DNA of 64,000 nt from Euphorbia lathyris (Eukaryota > Streptophyta > Magnoliopsida > Malpighiales > Euphorbiaceae), in the NCBI RefSeq assembly GCF_963576675.1, contig NC_088913.1, positions 25,747,001 to 25,811,000 of the forward strand, read 5' to 3'. Positions within the stretch are counted from its first letter, which is position 1, and each line of letters begins with the position of its first letter. The notes under the pieces were generated by a model. The model worked only from the letters and a program-made list of their open reading frames with translations, had not been told where the DNA came from and ran no database searches. The position numbers were made by a program, and so were the translations under genes. Below are positions 1-11,510 of the stretch, one piece after another.

Positions 1-226
1 ACAAATTTAGGGAGCAAATGATGTATTAAACCGTGAATGGAATGAACAAGATCCAATAGGAGGGGAGGAGGCTAGGGTTAGCCACTCCCTATAAATAGAA
101 AATGAGTTGTATAACCCTAATACACTAGAGACAGCACAATTAAGCTAAGAAACAGAAAAGTTCGTCTCACTCTCTCCCTGGTGTTGTGAGGACCCTCTCT
201 ATGTCTCTCACTTGCAATCGCTCTTA
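1..226 (+). other. Unclassified leader, possibly an LTR remnant
   Basis: No coding region is seen. A TATA-like CTATAAATAG lies near 89-98, followed by text resembling a plant LTR U3/R boundary, but neither an LTR edge nor a primer-binding site could be fixed. It could equally be an ordinary promoter cut by the window edge. Confidence 0.2.
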
Positions 227-862
227 GGGAGTGTTTGGTTAGACAATTATATAGTAGGGAATGGAAATGACAATGGTTGATTCCCTTTCTTAATGTTTGG
301 CTTTGCAATTTTAATTCAAGAATGGGAATCACAGGGAATCATTGATTCCCTCCTCTCTTCCCATCAATTAAATTTCATTTCCATTCCCTTTCAATTTTAA
401 CACACACACACACAAAAATCCCACAGTTTTTTTATATTTTTTCAATTTTATTTTTATTTTTTGAGAAACCCACGATTTGTTAGTTTATATATTGCTAACC
501 ACTATATTTTGCTTCCAATAACTGCCCATATACCCATAATAATCCTATATATAGATTTTTTAACATATAGATTTCTTTTTCAAACATATGTTATATAAAA
601 TAGATGTATTAAATCATATATTAATATAATCATAAAAAAAATATAATTATATTATCTAATAATTTTTTTATTAGTTTGAAAAAGAAAATTCAATTTTGTT
701 CCATTTTGATTCTGATTCCAATTCCGAAATTTGAACCAAACAATACCCAAAATAACCGAATTCTGATTCCGATTTAAACCAAACATATAAATTAAATAGT
801 TATTCCGATTCTGATTCCGTAACATTCCGATTCCGATTCCGAGATTTGAACCAAACGCCCCC
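227..862. mobile_element. Tourist-like (PIF/Harbinger) MITE
   Basis: The 636 bp element has terminal inverted repeats GGGAGTGTTTGGTT (227-240) and AACCAAACGCCCCC (849-862), matching at 12 of 14 positions. It is flanked by TTA at 224-226 and 863-865, the target duplication expected for PIF/Harbinger. The right half holds many degenerate GATTCCG repeats. There is no transposase, so it is non-autonomous. Confidence 0.8.
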
Positions 863-928
863 TTAGTTTGTGGATATATTGTTTCTTCTCTTGATTATCT
901 CTGGCGTAGTTAAAGTATGATTGGTAAT

Positions 929-1176
929 CAAGACCGGTCCTGACATTTTATGGGCTCTAGGAGAAATAAGATATAACAGACCCTTAATAAATACAAAATT
1001 ATTTAAAAGTTTAAAATAGAAATTTGAATGTATTTTAAATGTGAAATATTATATTATTTGATACCTTTAAAGTCTGAATAAGTATTATATATATTAAAAA
1101 AATAAAAAATTTGGATCCTTTTTTTTATTGGGTTTTAAACGGCCGCACTCCTAATCTATAGCCAGGGCCGGTCCTG
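929..1176. mobile_element. hAT-like MITE
   Basis: The ends are inverted copies of CARGACCGGYCCTGRC. The 8 bp flanks are TTGGTAAT (921-928) and TTAGTAAT (1177-1184), one mismatch apart, fitting an hAT target duplication. The 248 bp interior is AT-rich and non-coding. Confidence 0.75.
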
Positions 1177-1700
1177 TTAGTAATCTGAAAGTTTTGGTAA
1201 TCCATTCCTCTATTGCAAATCATCAAAGTTATCCGCACTAGCCGACTTGAATATATGACATTTATAATCGATTTGAAGTTACTAATAAAGCATAAAATTT
1301 CCTCAATTTGGTCCGTAAGTGTTTTAGCGGAGTTTAATATTTATTTTACTTATTAAAGATTTAATGTGTAATAGTAATTGGCTCTATAATTTGGTGGACG
1401 TAGAAAAAAGGTCCAACATATCAACAATACCAACCCCATGCAATTGACCTTCCATTACTAGGAATATAATTCCTTGACGTGGAGTCCCCGTTTCTTTATT
1501 ATAACAATAATTAATTCTTTTAAGCTGGACTTTAAAAGAAAAAATAACTTTTAAAATAGGAAAAACTAATCTATAGATTTACTGTAAAGAATCATAGCAC
1601 TATTACATTCTCGTCATGATTCATGGTTCAATGTTTCTTATTTTTGTCTGTAGAATAGTCGGTAATAGGAGGAGGGCCCAAATTGGCGAAATCTTTCAAA
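1177..1700. other. Intergenic AT-rich DNA upstream of copy A
   Basis: No gene or repeat was recognised up to about 1,600. From about 1,655 the sequence begins to resemble the promoter of the repeated gene family (GGTAAT, then a G-rich stretch, then the TATA box). Confidence 0.5.
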
Positions 1701-1707
1701 TGCTTAT

Positions 1708-1715
1708 TATATAAA
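1708..1715 (+). promoter_or_regulatory. TATA box of family copy A
   Basis: TATATAAA is followed by ACGGTACTC, the same context as in copies B-E (TATATAAACTAAACGGTACTC in B). It survives although the signal-peptide part of copy A is lost. Confidence 0.5.
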
Positions 1716-1775
1716 CGGTACTCCCTTATCTTTCTTCACCCTGCAAACTTTCTTCTTATTCTTACAACTAAAGAC

Positions 1776-2240
1776 ATGCCTCGTTCCATTGGTTTGAGCT
1801 TTCCGACTATTAAATTAGGTAATTCTTATCTTCAAATTAAACATTTCCATATGCTAGCTTATATTGTATCTCATGGATTTTGATTTTAATGTATACATAC
1901 TGCAGAAATTGAAAATGGAGGTTTTATGGCTCAACCTCCTTTTTCTCTTTCAACCGTCGGAAAATCCCCTCTTAAACCGGTTCTTATGATACTACTGCTC
2001 GTGCTGATATCAACTATTGCCACTGCTTTAATCCGTATGTTTTGCACTCGTGGAGAAGATATCATCGGCCCAGTAAGGCCCATTATTGAGGAAAGTGAGC
2101 CCAGGCCCATTGGAGGAGAAGATGGTGAGCCCAGACCCAATGGAGAAGATGGTGGTGATGGTGGTGTTCAGCAGCAGCAACATATTGGTTTGACTATCAA
2201 CACACGTAATACTTTTTCACTCTTCACATGGCTCGTTTAG
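1776..2240 (+). pseudogene. Two-exon small membrane-protein family, copy A (5' deleted)
   Basis: First member of a family seen seven times here; function unknown. The exon 1 remnant (1776-1818) begins MPRSIGLSFP and ends in the family phase-1 junction. The intron 1819-1905 starts GT and ends TGCAG. Exon 2 (1906-2240) reads E-I-E-N-G-G, a P-P-F-S-L segment, a hydrophobic helix (about MILLLVLISTIATALIRMF), G-P-V-R-P-I-I-E, duplicated P-R-P-x-G-E-D-G repeats, a Gln run and a C-terminal F-S-L-F-T. Compared with copies D and E, the whole signal-peptide region is missing: the leader jumps from CTGCAAAC to CTTACAACTAAAG. Exon 2 is fully open and the longest in the family. If translated from the internal ATG at 1776, it would lack a signal peptide. 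Probably a pseudogene, though an internally started product cannot be excluded. Confidence 0.6.
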
Positions 2241-2254
2241 TGTTGGATAAGAGG

Positions 2255-2290
2255 GAAACAATTACGTGGCAATTTAAATCTGTTCTGTTC
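2255..2290 (+). promoter_or_regulatory. Conserved 3' motif of the gene family
   Basis: ATTACGTGGCAATTTAAATC downstream of copy A recurs with one to three changes after copies D (about 27,680), E (about 31,155) and F (about 38,464). It contains an ACGTGG core. It may be 3' UTR or simply shared ancestry. Confidence 0.35.
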
Positions 2291-2587
2291 AGGAGGTTTG
2301 GTGTCTGTCTGTAATTTTGTATTGTGGAATATTATTATGTTGTAGTATATGTTTGGGAAAAAGCGTAAGTATTTGTTTGGGAAAAAACGAAATTAAACCC
2401 TTGAACTTTGTTTGTTTATTATTTTTTCACATTAAGTTATTGATCATTGATTTTGTTATGGATCTGACATTTTTTAAACTTTTCCATCGAATTTGGACGA
2501 CACGAGCCTTTGAGGGATTTGATCTGTTGACGTGGAGATTTTTCCGTGTGGACAAATAAAAAAAATAACTTTTTTGACTAGAGAGAG

Positions 2588-3489
2588 TGTCACACCTGAC
2601 CCTAGACGACCTCAATCGGCATCGAGCGTGAAATAGAAAGATTTTAATCAACACTTAGGAGTCTCCAATTTATCCCAATATCATAATATCATATATATTA
2701 CAATTGAAATACCAAAGTTCTAACCATAATTCTAACAATAAGCAGCCAACGTCCAAACCTCACCCTATCGGTTGGTAACCTTCTCTATATCCTGTACTTT
2801 ATCACCTAAAAACATTAAAACATTTAAAAACGTGAGATAAAAATCTCAGTAAGAAACTAGCAGCTATAAAAATCAGCTTTACTTAACATAACTACATATA
2901 TACCTTTAGAAAGGGATTTAATCAAAACCTTATAAAATACACTCAATACCAAAATTCATAATATAGTCAAAGTAGTGAACCAAAAACCATAACAATATAA
3001 TCTCGTATCGATTCTTGAGTTCAAAATCTTATAAAATATTATAATCAAATAAACATTTTATCAAACCAAATCGTAATCAATCAAACGTAAAATCTTATAT
3101 TAAAATCAATCATAACGGAAAATATAATCCAAATGAACTTAAAAACGTTGTATCCATCCTCGAGTTTCTCCCCTTAAGTATCAATCCATAACCACATATA
3201 TAATCGAGACGTCTCTTAACATTGCCTATCCCATATGGTCTTACCCGACACTTCTTTGCCATACCCAATAGGTCTTAAGACTGTGTACACAGGCCATGTC
3301 CCTCACTGAACATGGTCTTCAAATATGGAACCACCGATCCGGATAGCTCTCGATGGATATAAAATCATAAAATCATAACGTGCTCAAATATCAGTTCACA
3401 ATCAAATGCCAAACTATTTCATAACCAAAAATCATTTGGCTTCAATTAGCCATTTTGTATCATAAAAATCATATTTGGACTTCAATCCA
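2588..3489 (-). repeat. 3' LTR, truncated
   Basis: Nearly identical to 4006-4907 over 902 bp; the match stops abruptly after TTCAATCCA. The few differences suggest a fairly recent insertion. Confidence 0.75.
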
Positions 3490-3990
3490 TTTAGGACTCC
3501 ATGACAGATTCAGCCTATATCTGGTCGAAAAATGCATCACAAGATTCAGGTACGAATCGGATTCTCCCGCAACACCTGTATAGACAATTCTCTATTATCT
3601 TTAGCTCAAAGTAATAATTTACTCATATCTCATATATGTATGGTTGTAAACTAATTATTGAACTCTCAAATATCAACTTCAAGTCATACTTAATATCAAG
3701 TATGTAACTCATATCACCAAATATCAAATAATTTGCTAATTTTTCATACACCCAATATTTTACTAACCATCAAATCTCATTTCTACCCCTCATTTTCTCA
3801 ATCCTCGAAAAATGTCAAAGTATTTCTTAGCTTTCACCATATATCTATATTCCTCAATTACTATCGACTATTTCTTAGCTATCACCAAATATTCATATTC
3901 CTCATTTACTATCAATTATTTCTTCGGTATTATCCAATATCGACATGCCTCAATTACTATCAACCTTAGGTCCGAAGAATTTAACCTAGA

Positions 3991-4002
3991 GCTCTGATAC
4001 CA
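3991..4002 (-). promoter_or_regulatory. Primer-binding site (initiator Met-tRNA type)
   Basis: The minus strand reads TGGTATCAGAGC three bases after the LTR end at 4006, the standard plant initiator-Met primer site. This fixes the element's orientation. Confidence 0.75.
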
Positions 4003-4005
4003 AAC

Positions 4006-5764
4006 TGTCACACCTATCTCTAGACGACCTCAATCGGCATCGAGCGTGAAATAGAAAGATTTTAATCAACACTTAGGAGTCTCCAATTTATCCCAATATC
4101 ATAATATCATATATATTACAATTGAAATACCAAAGTTCTAACCATAATTCGAACAATAAGCAGCCAACGTCCAAACCTCACCCTATCGGTTGGTAACCTT
4201 CTCTATATCCTGTACTTTATCACCTAAAAACATTAAAACATTTAAAAACGTGAGACAAAAATCTCAGTACGAAACTAGCAGCTATAAAAAACAGCTTTAC
4301 TTAACATAACTACATATATACCTTTAGAAAGGGATTTAATCAAAACCTTATAAAATACACTCAATACCAAAATTCATAATATAGTCAAAGTAGTGAACCA
4401 AAAACCATAACAATATAATCTCGTATCGATTCTTGAGTTCAAAATCTTATAAAATATTATAATCAAATAAACATTTTATCAAACCAAATCGTAATCAATC
4501 AAACGTAAAATCTTATATTAAAATCAATCATAACGGAAAACATAATCCAAATGAACTTAAAAACGTTGTATCCATCCTCGAGTTTCTCCCCTTAAGTATC
4601 AATCTATAACCACATATATAATCGAGACGTCTCTTAACATTGCCTATCCCATATGGTCTTACCCGACACTTCTTTGCCATACCCAATAGGTCTTAAGACT
4701 GTGTACACAGGCCATGTCCCTCACTGAACATGGTCTTCAAATATGGAACCACCGATCCGGATAGCTCTCGATGGATATAAAATCATAAAATCATAACGTG
4801 CTCAAATATCAGTTCACAATCAAATGCCAAACTATTTCATAACCAAAAATCATTTGGCTTCAATTAGCCATTTTGTATCATAAAAATCATATTTGGACTT
4901 CAATCCAAAATAATAACAATAATAACCGCAACAGATTTCTCAATCCAAAAACAATTCGTAAGATCAACTTCATTTTGTTCAATATAGATATGTATTAAAA
5001 CCAAAAACATATATGTATATATATAAATCAACCAAATTAAGCCTTAAATCAACATAATCAAGTAAAATTTGAAATTCACATAGAAGCATAATCAATAGCT
5101 TCATTTGAACCGTAATTTCATAATAAAAAGCAAAATCAGGAAAACCCTAATTTTATAAAATTCCTGCATAACCCTAAACTATCAATTTCTGAAACTCTTT
5201 AATTGTATATATATCTATATACATAAAACTCAAAATATAGTTGATAGTTACTTACCTTGGCTATTAATTGAAAACCACAAACCCGTTCAATTCGCCTCTA
5301 AACTCTGTCTAAGCCATTTCCCTCTAAACACTGTCGAAACTCAAAAACTCTTCGGCTAGGACTTAGATCTATATATAAGGATGCTATGGTTCCAATTTCA
5401 AATGATTTGGACGGTCGAATCTCCGTAAATCAAAGAAACGGTGGAGAAACGGTTAAGAGAAAATTGATAAAAACCGATTAGCAGATAAAGATGAAAGAAA
5501 TAAAAAGAGAAAAAGAAAAGAAATTGGAATGGATGATGATGATGGAGTATCCAATACTCTATATTTGAGAAAAATATTGAAAAATATTACGTCTGATCCT
5601 CAATTTTTCTATAATCTTTTAAAAATTATCATAACTTTTAATTTACATATAAAACCGTGGGAATTAACTTCAAACTTTTCCTATAGTACCAAATTAACTT
5701 CACACACCCAATAATTATAATATATATTCATATAAATTCTAGAAATTTAGTCACGGACGTGACA
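4006..5764 (-). repeat. 5' LTR (about 1.76 kb)
   Basis: It runs on the minus strand from TGTCACGTCCGTGAC to GGTGTGACA beside the primer-binding site. A minus-strand AGCCTAGG/TATA context lies around 5,365-5,380. No protein is encoded. Confidence 0.65.
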
Positions 5765-6448
5765 ATGAGAAAGTAAAAAGTAAAAAGAAATTACAGAAAT
5801 CGATTTCACCAGGTTCTTTCAAGCTGGAAATCAAGTTTGGAAGAACCTGTTAGAAATGGATTTGTGTTAGTGGGGAAGATCGCGAAATGGGAGAGGAAAA
5901 TATCGAGCTTGGGTGAACCTACTGGAAATTGATTTTTGTAATTTCTTTTTACTTTTTACTCTCAATCTATCCTAGTCCATACTCTCTTATTTTTATTTGT
6001 CCACGTCAATAGGCTAAATCGCCCTAACGATGCGTGTCGTCTAAACTTGACGAAAAAGTTAAATAAGGGTTGAATCCATAACAGAATTAATGAGTAAGGG
6101 CTAAATGTGAAAAAATAATTGATCTCGATCCTTAAAACAAGTGAAATTCAGTGGCTTAATTATGTTTTTTTTACGTATTTGTTATAATGATGTGTATTTT
6201 AATACCCAATATATCTCATGTCTCTCCCGGTTCTTCAAAAATTGTGACTTTTTGAACTTCACAATTAATTGGTCCAATTTGTTTATTTGTAATAAATAAA
6301 AGTTTTTTTCCATTTTGTTAATGTATTAGATGTAACAGTAAATATTTTGGACAACTTTTCTTTCTATTCTAATGTTATGTTGATTGTTTTTTTTATGTGT
6401 TTAAAAGTTATTTAAAGAGTTATTTGTTCCAAATAAATAAGTTGAGTT

Positions 6449-6608
6449 GGGTGTCTTCTATGTTTACTTTGTTTTTGACAAAGTAAGCTTTATTTTGTTT
6501 TTTCTACCATTGGATGAACTTACTTTGTCAAAGTTTATCACCATCCAATGATGGAAAAAGAAAAGTAATGGTTACTTTGTCAAAAACAAAGTAACCATAG
6601 CCTAACCC
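6449..6608. mobile_element. Palindromic MITE
   Basis: The 160 bp element begins GGGTGTCTTCTATG and ends CATAGCCTAACCC. It has long inverted arms built on TTACTTTGT..ACAAAGTAA. The 9 bp flanks AGTTGAGTT and AGTTGGATT match at 7 of 9, suggesting a MULE-type insertion. Confidence 0.6.
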
Positions 6609-7019
6609 AGTTGGATTATTATTTAGAGTTAATGGTAACGTTTTAGAGTTTAGAGAGTCACTTCACTTGTAATTTTTAAGCAACTAAAGTGGTTGGGTAT
6701 GTATTAGGCATATCTTAATGTATGTACGGATCATAAATATATTTATATGGAAAATGAAAACGAGATTAAAAGGGAAAAAGGAGAAGTATTGGATCAAGGC
6801 TTACCTGGAAATTCCATTTAATATGTGTATTTTGTTCATTTAATTTGAAAATAGATATTCAAATAACTCAATTTTACCAACAGTATATATATATATATAT
6901 ATATTCAAGTGGGAGGGGCGATATTGTCCAATACTCACAATTAAAATAATCCAAGCCCTTCATTCAATCTTGTAAATGCTTATATATACATATATATTTT
7001 TTTTATATAATTACATGCC
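6609..7019. other. AT-rich non-coding DNA
   Basis: No gene is seen. A short (AT)n tract lies near 6,885-6,904. Confidence 0.5.
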
Positions 7020-7165
7020 TATATATTTGAAATTGAACTTTCAATATGAATTTGCAAGTTGCTTAGTATAGGGTATATAGATGTCAAAATTCAAAATTTA
7101 GATTGCATATGCTCTTAAAAAGATTCCTTTGGTTGATTTGAAAGAAAAGTGAAAGAAGGAAAATG
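7020..7165 (+). repeat. Dispersed direct repeat, left copy
   Basis: This segment is similar to 10,690-10,872. Shared landmarks include AACTTTCAAT or CACTTTCAAT, TTGCAAGTTGC, ATATAGATGTCAA and GAAAGAAGGAAAATGATA. The two copies flank the copia element and its neighbours. Confidence 0.55.
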
Positions 7166-7257
7166 ATAATTAGCTCTAGGATAATTAGTGACATATCATA
7201 TACTCCATATTATACTTTTCTTCCAATTTAGTCTATATAACTTAGTTGGTTTATACT

Positions 7258-7390
7258 TGTTGTAATTATCATATATATACAACACATCAATACAAACCTT
7301 AATTCAGGGAATACAATTGAATCTCTCTCGCCTCATAATAGTCTAGCCGATTTTTCTATCTCTCTCCACCATATTTTCGCAATATCAACA
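7258..7390 (+). repeat. Copia 5' LTR (left edge uncertain)
   Basis: The right edge is firm: ATCAACA at 7384-7390 directly precedes TGGTATCACGAGC (7391-7403), a plant Met-tRNA primer-binding site. The left edge is probably TGTTGTAATTATC near 7258, giving a TGTTG...CAACA LTR, but could extend to about 7,165. A TATATATAC box lies inside. Confidence 0.5.
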
Positions 7391-7485
7391 TGGTATCACG
7401 AGCAAGTCACAGGTCGGCCCTATCTGGTTCCATTCCCGACTAGCCATTTGACATCATCGAACAATAGTCCAGTGAAAATTTTTCT

Positions 7486-9663
7486 GTGACATCAGTCTCT
7501 TCCGCGACAACAATTGCAACGTTTCTAACCGCCCCTATTTTGGCCGCTCCTTCACATCTGGCTACTGGTCCGATTGGTGGCTCTGCTAATTTACAACATC
7601 AGTCCAATTTTGGTACGGAATACACCATTGCCACTGCCTCGACTTCTTCACCGCAACCTTTCTTGGGGTGGCGGTTTGACTCCATGTTCACCACTTCTGC
7701 AGCGTATACTGTCACCTTGGCTTATCTGTTTGATAAGCATGAATGTGGTCTATTTCCTCGACTCAGACAACAAACTATTCCTCCTCTTCCTAAACATCAA
7801 TCGAATCCTATCCCTCATACACAACTAGGTAATGTTTCACATTCTTCTATTTGACCCGGGTTTGGTCCTCCACCATCATATCATAGTTCTCAATTACCAT
7901 CTTTTTATCCTAAGTCATCTGATTCCTTTATCTCTAACCCGGCTCAAAACTTTTATTCACATCAGCATCATGAACAACCTTCCTCCTCCATTAATCCCGT
8001 GTATTCAAATTCCTTAGCCAATTCCGCTAGCTTAACTCGTACCCCTCCAACTCATACGTCTACTCATATTAAGTTAACTCCACATAACTATAAAGCCTGG
8101 AGGATGGCTATTGTGTCCACTCTGAAATCTCACTACTACTTTGATCATATTATCAGCAATATTCCACCATTTCCTAAATTTCTATCCCGTGGTAGTTTTA
8201 TGACTGATCATGATAATGTGGTTATTATTCCTTCTTACATTGTTTGGGATGATTTGGAGAACACTATTATATCTTTATTATTGCACTCAATTACTGAAGA
8301 GGTTTACCCTCTGATTACATGTTTCCATTATTCTCATGACATCTGGGTGGCCCTTGAGCGGGCTTATGGTATTATTTCAGACATTAGACAATTTTAACTA
8401 AGTCTAAAAATATATGAGTTTGAACAAAATGAGTTCTCTATTAGTGCATATATGCACAAACTTAAGACTATTCTGGATGATTTGGCTGCTTGTGGTAATC
8501 CATTCCCCATACATCTCTTGCCTACTTTATTATTAAAAAATGTTGGTGAAGCATTTAAGTCCACTATTTAGAATCTTATAACTTAGAAGGGTATGGACAT
8601 TGATTATTATGAACTGTTAAATAGATTGAAAACTGTTGAAGGATTGATTCATTCAACCAGAAAATATGAATTCACGGTTCCTACACATATTCTCAATTCG
8701 CATGAAGCAAATGTTTCTATTGTCTCGCCTCTAGTAGCTGCAAAACAGAAAAACAACAAAAGGCGGGGTGGTAAGTGTTTAACTGTGGTGACCTTGATCA
8801 TTGTGCTGATAAATGTAAGCGTCCTAAGGGATATGCGACATAGCAGTCTCACACTGGTGCTCAGGCACATTTTGCATGGCAATCTCCTTCAGATCCTTTC
8901 AATGGTCCGCCTCAACCCTGGTATCCAGACACAGGTGCCACCAATCACATTACTGCTAAGCCCAATCAACTCCAACATATACATCCTTACCTAAGCTATG
9001 ATACAGTTCAGTTTGACAATGGGCAAGGTTTGAAAATTTCTCACTTTGGATAGTCTAAAATCAATAATCTCAATATTACTAATGCTTTACTTGTTCCTAA
9101 ACTTACTGAATCTTTGTTATTAGTTCAAAAAATTTCACGTGATAATTCATGTTTCTTTGAATTTTGGCCTAATCATTTTCTTGTGAAGGATCAAATAACT
9201 ATGGCAATCTTGTTACACGGTTAGAGTAAGGATGGGCTCTATATGCTTCCACCCAGGTTGAAAGAGGCACAAGTAGGAGGGAAGGTGTTTTTTAAACGGC
9301 GGCATGCACACTTGGGTCATTTTCAGAATCAAACAGTCAGCAGAATTCTCAAGGATAACAATCTATCATCATCAGCACCATTCATTAGTTGTTCATTCTG
9401 CCCCTTAGGAAAATTAGCTAAATCTACTTTACATTCAATTGTTCGTTCTAGTACTGCCATTTTTTAGAATTTACATTTGGATATTTGAGGTCATGCTCCT
9501 ATTTTATCTTTTAGTGGACATTGTTATTTCTTTTATCATTATTGATGAATTCACTCGCTTTAGATGGATATTTTGTTTAAAAAATAAAAGTGAGGTTGCT
9601 ATCACATTTCAAAACTTTTATGCATTGATCAGAATCCAGTATAATGCTAGAGTTAAGAACTTT
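7486..9663 (+). pseudogene. Ty1/copia gag-pro-int, degenerate and truncated
   Basis: The reading frame is broken by several stops. A copia gag core at 7999-8397 includes KLTPHNYKAWR and later W-V-A-L-E-R-A-Y. A zinc-knuckle and protease region follows at about 8590-9000, with the protease-like D-T-G-A-T-N-H-I at about 8930. The pre-integrase H-A-H-L-G-H is at about 9300 with a C-x2-C nearby, and the integrase core start (a D-E-F-T-R-F-R-W stretch) is at about 9545-9570. Homology stops at 9663, before the rest of the integrase, reverse transcriptase and RNase H. It follows its own LTR and primer-binding site. The right-hand portion has been lost, and the sequence continues directly into a different LTR-like segment. 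Confidence 0.75.
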
Positions 9664-10045
9664 TAGCCGGTCCACTCAGGGTTCCAAGGGCTTTTGACAG
9701 AAGTGACAAGGAGAAAAGGCCTTGGATCTCAAACACACGCTAAAGTCACCTAGTGCGGGAATTTAGATTCCAAACCAATCTAGTAATGACAAGTGTGTCC
9801 AGGCACAAACTCAAATATCTATAAATAGGGGCCAAGGTCAAAAAGGAAGGTACACAATTCTAAATACTTAAATATTATTACATTATCTCTATACTCTGTA
9901 TTCATATACTGACTTAGGCGTCAGAGAGGGTTTGCCGGTCTCTGGCCTCCTATTTGATTGTTTTCTGTCTTTCAAGTCTTTGGAAGTTACATCCAAGCAT
10001 TTTGAGGTTATTCCGATATCATTATATATACTTATAAAAGTGAAT
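9664..10045 (+). repeat. LTR-like segment (Ty3/gypsy type)
   Basis: It contains CTATAAATAGGGG (about 9820) followed about 100 bp later by CTGACTTAGGCGTCAGAGAGG. This mirrors the R/U5 region of the gypsy LTR at 12,444, which reads CTGACTTGATCGTCGGAGAG. No internal region is attached. Edges are uncertain. Confidence 0.5.
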
Positions 10046-10689
10046 AGCATGAACAATGTTTCAATTGAATTTTTATTCAATTACTTCCAATTGTACCCTT
10101 ATAACTTACTTCCCTTTTTGCCTTCCAAATCCCACTTCAATCCACTTCTTTTAATTTGTGGTATCCTACTATGAATAGAAAAACCACGACGTTTACCATA
10201 CCTCCTCCAAACCCTTTCATCTCTACTTTTCCATCATTTTCCCATCTCCCACCACTTCCTTCTTTCTTCTCCATTCATTTTATTAATCTTATAGTAAGTA
10301 TATCTTAATTATTTACACTACATGTATATTATCTACCAAATCACATTTTTTTTTTTTTGTGAAGTTTAAATAAAGATAGCTACTCATTGAACAATGGTTA
10401 TGGTTTAACATATTAATGGAAAATGAGTACATCAAAACCTCTCAAAACTTATTCTCATTGACTTTATTTTATTTTATCAAAACTTATTTTCATTCACTAT
10501 TTTACTTTATAAACTCCAACATTGGTCTCTTCTATATATTTCATGTCATATTTTTCTACCTTTTTCTGCCTTTTCCATTATAATTTACTAACCACGTTTA
10601 AAATTTATAATTCAATGTAACACAATTTAAATTAATTATTTCCCGAAACGAAGCAAGGATCACTTTCTAGTATTTTTTTTATAATGAAA
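10046..10689. other. AT-rich non-coding DNA
   Basis: No gene or classified repeat is seen; only low-complexity A/T and pyrimidine tracts. Confidence 0.5.
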
Positions 10690-10872
10690 TGTTTCTATAT
10701 TTGGAATTGCACTTTCAATCTGAACTTGCAAGTTGCAAGCAAAATTTTACTGTAGCATAAATTATATAGATGTCAATATTTTCAAATTTAGATAGCATGT
10801 GCTTAAAATTTAAAAGAAGCAACAAAGATTACTAAGTGATTTGAAAGAAAATTGAAAGAAGGAAAATGATAC
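10690..10872 (+). repeat. Dispersed direct repeat, right copy
   Basis: Homologous to 7,020-7,165, with small insertions. Confidence 0.5.
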
Positions 10873-10969
10873 ACGGACCAAAGGTTTGTTTAATTAGAGT
10901 TAGCTAAAAAAGAAATAGGTAGGTAGTGGTACTTAAATTAGTGCCACCAAATAACACTATATAAATCTT

Positions 10970-11160
10970 TTTTTTTTTTTATATAGGAATGCTAATATTT
11001 CATTAGATTATAAAATTGCAAGTAAAAGATGAAATTAGTAAGGAATAAAACCTTACACACATATAGGCGAAGCCTAATACATAGTCCACGAAGGCAAGAA
11101 AATGACTATTAAAAGCAAAAAAAAACCATTAAAGGTACATAAAACATAAACCACATTTGA
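10970..11160 (-). mobile_element. Short poly(A) retroposon with a 17 bp target duplication
   Basis: Perfect 17 bp duplications AACACTATATAAATCTT lie at 10953-10969 and 11161-11177. The insert starts with a T run on the + strand, which is a minus-strand poly(A) tail. This is the hallmark of L1-mediated insertion. The 5' end has no clear pol III A/B boxes, so a 5'-truncated LINE or a processed transcript is more likely than a SINE. Confidence 0.75.
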
Positions 11161-11224
11161 AACACTATATAAATCTTACCTCTAAACAAATTTTCACATG
11201 CGATTAATAACAACAATATAAATT

Positions 11225-11510
11225 TATATATTGATTAGGAATATGGACCAAGCCCATGTAAAGCCCAACGTGCCAACCTAGAATATGAAAGACCCATCGG
11301 CCCCTTAACGGTGTCTATAAATACCCCTCAAGAAATCTCACAATAGTACTTGCATTCTTTCTCACTCACTACTTATATATTTGGCACCTCGTCTAAACGT
11401 GTATTGACTTGATCATTGGAGTGTCCCCAGGGACTGATCCCTCGCACAGAGACGTCCTAGGAAAGACGCCTCGGAAGCGCATCATTGTTACTGTTCAGTC
11501 CGATACCTAA
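11225..11510 (+). repeat. Solo LTR, Ty3/gypsy type
   Basis: GTCTATAAATACCCC (about 11,315) is followed by TTGACTTGATCATTGGAGTG (about 11,405) and a GC-richer U5-like end. This is the same arrangement as the nearby Tat LTR but a different family. No primer-binding site or coding DNA follows. Edges are approximate. Confidence 0.5.

Larger units (their letters stand above)
2588..5764 (-). mobile_element. Partly deleted LTR retrotransposon nested in the MULE
   Basis: Read on the minus strand: a full LTR (5764 to 4006), a primer-binding site, about 516 bp of internal DNA, then the last 902 bp of a second LTR. Outer ends are TGTCAC and GTGACA. No gag or pol is seen, so it is either a large non-autonomous element or one that lost its coding region together with the 5' part of the second LTR. 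The flanking 5-mers (GAGAG and ATGAG) do not match well, so no target duplication is claimed. Confidence 0.7.
2378..6174. mobile_element. Non-autonomous MULE with long TIRs, split by an LTR element
   Basis: Long, diverged inverted repeats of about 180 bp occupy 2378-2570 and about 5990-6174. Landmarks appear in inverted order: AAATTAAACCCTTGAAC, TTATGGAT, GACGACACG and GACGTGG. A perfect 9 bp duplication GTATTTGTT flanks the element (2369-2377 and 6175-6183), as expected for Mutator-like elements. Without the inserted LTR element it would be about 620 bp. No transposase is visible. It sits just downstream of family copy A. Confidence 0.8.

Noticed and set aside
1683..1883. Reading copy A from a non-ATG start at 1683 as a new signal-peptide exon
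   Set aside because: No ATG, it includes the TATA box itself, and alignment shows a deletion of the real signal-peptide segment.
3733..3997. Open stretches in the LTR element internal region
   Set aside because: Made of imperfect repeats of CTCAATTACTATC type; low-complexity, with no gag or pol motif.
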